64,000 nucleotides of DNA from Tanypteryx hageni. Taxonomy: Eukaryota > Arthropoda > Insecta > Odonata > Petaluridae. Below, piece after piece: positions 57,603 to 64,000 of the stretch. Position 1 is the stretch's first letter, and every line of letters begins with the position of its first letter. The notes below the pieces were generated by a model. The model was not told where the DNA came from, ran no database searches, and saw only the letters and a program-made list of their open reading frames with translations. A program made the translations under genes and the position numbers. The stretch spans positions 55,488,057 through 55,552,056 of the forward strand of contig CM054120.1 in NCBI GenBank assembly GCA_028673005.1, read 5' to 3'.

Positions 57603-58701
57603 TGATCAAGATATTTTTACAGATATTCTCAGAAAGCTATTCAGCAATATCTTCTTCGGTTTTTCTTTTTCAACACTGCTCAGCCATTTTTTCTAATTTT
57701 ATAAATATCAGGAAAAAATATTATAACTGAAATTAAGTCATAAAATATATGGTTTTAGTTGGCTACATTTAAGTAAGACACATGTAAATAATTAGGATTT
57801 AATAACTTCTCAGTAGAGCCAAAATTAAGTTAGGAAACAATTTTAACATATGGAATATCAAAATAATTTGTAAGGATATTCGAGTTGCATTAACGATTAA
57901 AGTCAGATCTGGAGAATTTCAGTTTCAGGCCATGTGATGCCTGCCGATCACGAAAATATCAGTTTTTTTATTTCAAGTAATATTTTCTTAGTCCTAAAGC
58001 ACTAACTTGAGAAAAACTAGAAAATGTTCAGCCAAGTTTGCGTTATGACTCATCAGCTTTTCAGCGCAATTGGTGTGCATAAAACTTTTATTGCATTTAG
58101 TAAACATAGGCTCAAGATCTTTCTGCTTGAGAAAGCAAAAGGTTCAGCTATGCATCGGGAGGACCTGAGTGAGTCATCGAGTGACTAAGTAGACGACGCG
58201 AAAAAAATGAATAAACATCGCAAGAAAGGACTCAAGGCAGATTTTCAGGCAGCTTGAGTATCAGGAGTATATTGTTTGAAAGATATAGTAAATATATCCT
58301 TCCAGAACATCCAGTATGCAATATGCTAATAATGTTCTACATTTATTTTACGAGAAATCTACATATAAAATAATGTTTGAAATCATACAGTATAAATATG
58401 GGGATGCTATTTTAAGTCTCACATACAAAAAATACATGAAAACCACAAAAATTTCTAAATAAATAAAAGTATTATACATTTAAACAATAATTGCAGCATA
58501 AAAACAACAATTTACTCGGTATTGGTTTGAAGAACAATAAAAAACAAAAGTAATGCTTCTTGACTAAAATAAAAACAGACAAGAGGCAAAATATTTGGAT
58601 GAACCACTAGCCCTTGACAGGGTTTGCTATTCAAATTTGGAGGATTCCCAGTAAGTTGTAGCACGGTAGAGAGAGTTAAAAATGCCATTTCTGAGTAGTT
58701 C

Positions 58702-58828
58702 GACTATAGTAGAATGTGGCAGCAGGTGGTAGAAAATTTTCTGAGGTTGTGGACTATAATCGAATATGGCAGCGGAAGGTTCACGATCCTCATTCGACTT
58801 AAGTCGCAAGTGGCAGCAAAGGGGTTAA
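58702..58828 (-). repeat. three iterated end-like repeats of the piggyBac right end
   Basis: GACTATAGTAGAATGTGGCA at 58702, GACTATAATCGAATATGGCA at 58752 and GACTTAAGTCGCAAGTGGCA at 58796 are degenerate direct repeats (periods 50 and 44 bp), each continuing GC. The last overlaps the terminal repeat, so the set looks like multiple transposase-binding sites. Confidence 0.65.
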
Positions 58829-59649
58829 TGATATGTTGCCATGCCGAGCATGTAATTGTTAAATTTCGAGATTGTACTACCACCAAATCCTAATACTATA
58901 TGCGTAACGGATGCGTGATTTGAATACTTTTTTAAGAAAGGGATATGGAGTAGGGGAGGGAGGGGAAGACAGGGGGAGAGAGGGGGGAAAGGGGAGAAGA
59001 GAGAGCAGGGGTGCAGGAAAGGTGAGAGAAGGAGGGAAAGAGAGGGGGAGAGAGGCAGGAAGAGAGACGGGAGTGCGAGAGGAGAGAGTGGGCGGAGGGG
59101 TTAGAAAGGGGGGAAACGGAGGAGAGAAGGACAGAGGGGGAGGAGGGTAGAAGAGGGGAGGGAGGAGAGAGGGGGAGTGATGGGAGAGGGATGAGAAAGG
59201 GGGGAGGAGGAGGGATGGGGGAGGGAAGAGGAGGGAGGGGAGGAGACTGAGAGATGAGTGGAGGAGGAAGGAGGAGAAATGGGGAGGAAGGGGGGAGTAG
59301 AACGGAGATGCGGGAGAGAAGGGGGAGAGGAGGAGAGGTAATAGAGAGGGGGAGAGAATGGGTAGAGAAAGGGTATAGAGGGAGGGAGAGGGGGGTAGAG
59401 TGGGGGGAGGAGGAATATGGAGAAAGATAGGGAGGGAGAGGGGGGAGAGGAGGAGGTAAAAGAGAATGATAAGGGGGATGGAGAGAGGAGGGGAGTGGTA
59501 GAAGGAAGGGGTGGGAGGTGGAGAGAGAGAGGGTGAAAACGGGGAGGGAGGTGGAGAAAGGAGGGAGAGGAGAAGGAGGAAGCAAGGGGGAGGGAGGGGA
59601 GAGGAGTGGGGGGAAGGAGGAGGGAGGAAAGGGAGAGGAGGGATTAGAG

Positions 59650-59720
59650 ATAGATAGATGGATAATCGTCTTTATTCGGGGGAAATTTAGACCATAAGGG
59701 CCATTCTTGCATTTAAGGGG
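59650..59720 (-). mobile_element. LINE-like 3' end with tetranucleotide tail inside the polypurine tract
   Basis: On the minus strand: ATGCAAGAATGGCCCTTATG, then TCTAAATTTCCCCCGAATAA-AGACGATTATC, then (CATC)(TATC)n. Unique sequence, an AATAAAG motif and a tetranucleotide tail are typical of the 3' ends of some non-LTR retrotransposons. No ORF sequence remains. Confidence 0.55.
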
Positions 59721-61467
59721 GAAGGAAGAGAGACAGGGGAGAGAGGGGGAAGGGAGGGGAAAGGGGAGGTGATGGAATGGGGGAAGGGGATGGGTGGAGG
59801 AGGGCAGGGGAGGGGCTACGGAAGGGGAAGGGAGAGGGAGGGGAGAATGACGGTAGGGTGAGCGAAACTGGTGGGGGGAGAGGGAGGGGAGAGAAGGGGA
59901 GAAAAAGGAGGGGATAAAAGGGGGAGAGTCTGGGAGAGGGGAGTACAGAGGGAGTGTTGAGGGAGAGGGGGTTGAATAAGAAAGGGAGAGGAGCGAGAGT
60001 GGTAGGGGAAAAGGAGAGCTGTGGGAGTGAGAGGGAGAGGAGAGTGAGGAGAATTGGAGAAGAAGGGAGAGTGGAGAGAGAAAGGGATGGGAGAAGAATG
60101 GAGAGATAATACGAGTAGGGAAGGGGAGGGGAAAGGGAAGGGGAGAGAAGAGTGAGGAGGAGGAGAGAAAAGGGGGATCGGGGAGTGTGGGGGATGGAAG
60201 AGGGAAGGGAAAGGAAGAGGTAGGCGGGAAGAGAGTGATGGGGAGTGGAGGAAGGGTGAGGGAATAAAGAGGGGGAGAGGAAATGCAGGGGGAGTGGAGA
60301 GGGAGAGGGGAAGGTAGGCGGGGGAGGGAATTGGAGGGAGTGGGTGTTAGGACGGAAGGGGAGAGGAAGGAGGAGGGTGGAGGGGAGTGGTGGTGAGAGG
60401 GGGAGTGTGGGGAGGGGAAAATGCGGCGGTCCCGGAGAGAGGTAAAAGAGACGTGGAGGAGGGGGAGTGGGGAAGAGGAAAATGGGAAGGGAGGAGGGGG
60501 AGGGGGTGGGAGAGGGAATGGAGAAGATTAGAGAGTAGTCGAGGAAGTGGGATGAGAGTAGTGGAGAGAGGGAAAGAAAGCGGGGATATGAGAGGAGAGG
60601 GACGGGGGAGAGGGAAGGGGGAAAGGGAAGGTGGAGAGGGAAGTAGAGAGGGAGAATGGGACGCGAAGGGGACAGGACGGGGGAGGGAGGAGGAGGAGAG
60701 ATGGGGGAACGAAGAGATGGAGAAGGGGGAGAGAGGACGTAGAGTGGAAGATAGTTGGATGAGAGCGGGGTAGAGAGGAGTGATGAGGATGGTTATAGAT
60801 GGACGGAGAAAGGGGGAAGAGTGGGGGTGAGATGGGAGAGAGGTGGAGGAGAGCAGGGAGAGAGGGTGGTAGATGGACGGGGGAAAGGGACGATGGTGTG
60901 AGGTGTGGGAGAGGGTGAGGTAGAGGGATTGGAAGAGGTAGGGGGAGATGAAGAGCAAGGGAAAGAGGGGAGGGGGGATGAATGGGGGAGAGAGGCGTGG
61001 GGAGAGATGGTTAAAGATGGAGAGAGAGGCTGGGAAAGTTGGGGGAAGGAGGGGGGAAGGACAGAGGGGGAGAGAGAGGAGAGAAGGAGAGGAGGGGGGA
61101 AGGGGGGGGACGGGGAGGGTTGGGGCAGGGAGGACGAAAGTGTGAGGGTGAGGAGAGGGATGAAGGGTGGGGGATGAGAAGGTGTGGGGATGAGAATGGG
61201 TGGGGGGAGGAGAAGGGGTGAGTAAAGGAGGGGGAAGGGGAAGAAGGTGTGGGAGAGGAAGGGAAAGGGGGTAGAGAAAGGGGCAGAGAGGGATGGATTT
61301 AGGGGTAGAGAGGGGCGTGGAAATGGGGAAGGAAGAGGGAGAGAGAGGGGGACGGGGGTTTGTGACGGTGGAGAGGTAGGAGGAGGGGGAAAGGGAGAAG
61401 GGGAGAGTGTGGTTGAGAGCTTGGAAGAGAGAGGAGGGTTAGAGTGGGGAGAGCGTGGGGGACAGAC

Positions 61468-61497
61468 AGACAGAGAGACAAAGGACTTTATTTAGAG
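61468..61497 (-). mobile_element. possible second LINE-like 3' end
   Basis: Minus strand: AAATAAAGTCCTTTGTC followed by (TCTG)n merging into the pyrimidine tract. It has the same AATAAAG-plus-tetranucleotide layout as 59650-59720, but only about 15 bp of unique sequence remain. Confidence 0.3.
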
Positions 61498-64000
61498 TGG
61501 GGGAGAGTGGCTGGGGTAGTGATGGGGAGAGAGGGTGGATAGATGTGGGAGAGAGGAAGGAGAGAGGGGGAGATATGGGACAGAGAGGAAGTGAGAAGGA
61601 GGAGAGGAGAGTAACTGATGGGGATTGAGGGGAGAGTGAGGGGGAGAAAGGGTGGAGGAACAGGGTGTAGGTAATATGGGGAGAAGAAGGGAGGGGGAGT
61701 TGGTCACAGGGGAGCGGATTCAATGAGTAAAGGGGACGAGGGGGGAGGAAAGTGGGGTAGGAGGTAGTGGGAGGGGGAAGGGGAAGAGTGGAGAGGGGGA
61801 GAGTGGAGAGTGGGGAGAGTGGTCGGTGAGAGGGGCCGAGAAGAAGGAGAGGGAGGGGAAGAGAGGGGGAGAGAGGGGATGCAGGATGAATTACAGAGGA
61901 GGGAGAGAGGGAAGAGAGAGGGAAGAGAGGGGGAAGAGAGGGGGAGAGAGGGGGGAGATATATGGTAGAGAGGAGAGAAAAGGGTTTGAGAGGGTGGGAG
62001 AGGGGAGAGAGAGGGTGGAGATGGATGGGGGAAGCACGGGCGGAGAGGAAGGGGGAGGGGAATGGGGAGAGGGAGAGCTCACGTGAGAGGGAGAGGTGTG
62101 GGAGGGTGAGTGAGGGGATTAAGGTTTGAGGAAGGTGGAGGGAGGGAAGGTGGGCTGGGTGGAAAGGAGGAGGGCGATGGAAAGGTTAGGAGGAGGGAGG
62201 GGAGATTATGGGAATAAAGGAGTAGAGGAAGAGGGGCAGGGTCGAGGGGAGTGAGTGGGAGAAGAAGAGAAGGGGGTAGAGTTGAATAGAGAGGGGAAGG
62301 AGGGAGAGGGTGGAGAGGTGTGGAAGGAGAATGAGGGAGGAGAGTGTACGAGAGGGGAAGGTTAGAAAGGGGGAGAGAGAGAATGGGGAGAGGGGGATAG
62401 ACATTTTGGTAAGAGTGGGTAGAGAGATGGGAGGAGAGAGAGGGAAGGATAGAGGGGGGAGATATGAGGCAGGTAGTGGGGTATAAGGGGGAGAAGGAGG
62501 GGGCAGGAAGGAATAGGAGGGGAGTAGATTGTGAAGGGCGTAAATATTGTGGGAGGGAGGAGAGAGGGGAGAAGAGGGATTGTGGGAGGGGGAAAGAGAA
62601 AGTGTGAGAGGCGGTGTAGGAGGAGGTGTGACGGGGAGAGAGGGGAAAAGGAGGATAGAGGGGAAAAGGAGGAGTGAGTGAGGGAGATGGAGAGAGGGGG
62701 GTGAGTGTGGAGGAGAGAGTGGTTATTGATGGGTGTCAAATGGGGAGGGACGAAGGGGGTAGAAAAAGAGAGAGAAGGGGGAGAGAGGAAATGGCGAGGA
62801 GGTAGTAGAGAAGGGGAGGAAAGGAAAGTAGAGGGCAGATAGGAGGGAGAGAGCTGGGGATATATGCGGGAGGGATAGAAGGGAGGGTGAAGGAAGAGCG
62901 AAGGGGAGGGAGGGATGGAGATAGGGAGAAAGAGGGGGGAGCGTGGGAGAGAGGGTGGAGAGGCGGGTGAGGGGGGGAGGGAGAGGGAGAGGTATGGACG
63001 GGGGAGTGGAAGCGGGAGAGAGATGGGGAGAGTAGTGGGAGAGTATATGAGAGAGAGGAGTGGACAGACCTCGGCAAAGAATGTGGGAGAGACTGGAAAT
63101 AGGTGAGAGAGATGGAGAGAGTTTGTAGAGAGGGTTCTGAGAGGGAGTTTGAGGGGGAGAGGGGGTAAAGAGGGAGGAGAAAGAAGGAGGGAGTGGGGAA
63201 GAGAGGGGGAGAAAGCAGGGAGGTTAGAGGAAGGAAGAGATAGGGTGGAGAGAGAGGTGGCGCCGAAGTGGGGGGGGCGGAGAGATTGGGGGATAGAGAG
63301 GGAAGGATAGAGGGTGGGAGATAGGAGCGAGAGAGTGTGAGAGAGGGGAGAGGGAGGGTTGGGCCGAGATATTGGGATGGAACAAGGAGAGGGAGAGGGG
63401 GTGAGTAGCGGGACGGAAGGGGGAGAGACGGAAAGCTGGGTGGGGAAAGGAGTGAGGGGAGAGAAGGGGATAAAAGGGGGGCTGAAAAGGGGCGGAAAGG
63501 CGCTGTATGAGAGGGGAAGTGCGAGAGGGGGGGAGATGGGAGAGAGAGAATGAGAGTGGCGGAGAGAGGCGGGATAAAGGGGGGAGGCGGTCGAGAGAAG
63601 AGAGGGTGGATAGGGGCGAGTATGGTATGAGAGGGAGGGGCGAGTATGGTATGAGAGGGAGGGACGAGGGTGAAAGAGGGATGAGGTACATGAGGCAGGA
63701 GGAAGGTCGAAGGGTTAGGAGGGGATCAGAGTGGATTAGGGAGAGAGAGGAGGGAGAGGGGTGTGACTGGGTAGAGCTTGGGAGTGGGGGGAAGAAGGGG
63801 GGAGAGACGGAAGAATAAATGCGAGGAGGGAGATGGACAGTGGGGATAGAGGGGCGGCAGAGGGGGAGGGAGGATGGATATAGAGGGGTAGAAGGTGATG
63901 GAGAGAGAAGAGGAGAGGGAGGAGGTATGGGAGGGGGAAGGAATGTGGTAGGGTAGGGGAGAGGGAGGGGTGGAGTGGGAGAGTGTAGGGAAGGCGGTGT

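Larger units (their letters stand above)
57198..58828 (-). mobile_element. non-autonomous piggyBac-like element (1.63 kb)
   Basis: The left end TTAACCCTTTAGCTGCCA and the reverse complement of the right end TTAACCCCTTTGCTGCCA align with two one-base gaps, with TTAA at 57198-57201 and 58825-58828. A minus-strand relic of the transposase Cys-rich domain lies near the left end. The central part shows no coding capacity, consistent with a large internal deletion or decay. Confidence 0.8.
58937..64000. repeat. giant polypurine (G/A) tract running off the window
   Basis: More than 5 kb in which the plus strand is almost exclusively G and A (GGGAGAGAGGGGGAAGG-type text) with scattered T and few C. 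There is no fixed repeat unit; motif lengths vary continuously. Open frames here (for example minus 58932-59585 and 60347-60958, Ser/Pro/Leu-rich; plus frames Gly/Arg/Glu-rich) are artefacts of base bias. It may be a decayed GA/GGA satellite; an assembly artefact cannot be excluded. Confidence 0.95.

Noticed and set aside
58932..63818. Long open frames on both strands (up to 217 codons) in the right-end tract
   Set aside because: They are Ser/Pro/Leu-rich on one strand and Gly/Arg/Glu-rich on the other, overlap in several frames, and follow directly from the purine/pyrimidine bias. No domain or start context supports them.
1..64000. CRISPR arrays, rRNA genes, prophage or bacterial operons
   Set aside because: No regularly spaced short repeats, rRNA signature, ribosome-binding-site-led gene clusters or phage modules were seen. 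The sequence is eukaryotic repeat-rich DNA.

Overview
The window looks like a transposon-rich, AT-rich arthropod nuclear genome, most likely an insect. This rests on the element mix: a Penelope-like element with a GIY-YIG endonuclease, several piggyBac and hAT families, an arthropod-type non-LTR reverse transcriptase tail, tRNA-type SINE heads and candidate spliced exons. I cannot name the species. I found no intact host protein-coding gene. Nearly everything recognisable is a mobile element or a relic of one.

Left part (1-27 kb): mostly anonymous AT-rich DNA. It holds a LINE 3' end (2.66-3.01 kb), a duplicated exon-like segment on the minus strand (3.64 and 5.91 kb) below a promoter-like block (6.2 kb), two small hammerhead-bearing sequences (6.6 and 7.1 kb), two hAT MITEs with 8-bp target duplications (8.47 and 10.91 kb), a SINE head (12.4 kb), an 800-bp tandem duplication (15.85-17.42 kb), a GIY-YIG relic (17.8 kb), and a 1.3-kb non-autonomous piggyBac with near-perfect ends and two 16-bp palindromes (25.0-26.3 kb).

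Middle (28-48 kb): a nearly complete Penelope-like element (28.7-31.75 kb) keeps a 458-codon open frame covering reverse transcriptase and GIY-YIG. It carries a hammerhead-like fold after the ORF and is bounded by an inverted repeat and by homologous flanks. A decayed minus-strand hAT follows (32-33.4 kb), then an 898-bp hAT with an exact 8-bp target duplication (38.1-39.0 kb), a 2.38-kb piggyBac with TTAA ends (42.6-45.0 kb) and a 1.98-kb minus-strand hAT (46.05-48.03 kb).

Right part (48-64 kb): a diverged repeat family with irregular spacing (48.4-49.7 and 53.2-55.7 kb) surrounds a decayed CR1/Jockey-group LINE (49.7-52.96 kb). Two insertions in that LINE can be mapped to the base because the LINE reading frame resumes across them: a 341-bp hAT MITE and an unidentified 968-bp segment. 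A 1.63-kb non-autonomous piggyBac follows (57.2-58.8 kb). From 58.94 kb to the end, more than 5 kb of the plus strand is almost pure purine (G/A), interrupted by two minus-strand LINE-like 3' ends with tetranucleotide tails.

No CRISPR, operon or bacterial feature is present. The most interesting items are the hammerhead/Penelope family, the nested insertions in the LINE, the unassigned 48-56 kb repeat family, the polypurine tract, and the duplicated exon-like segments.
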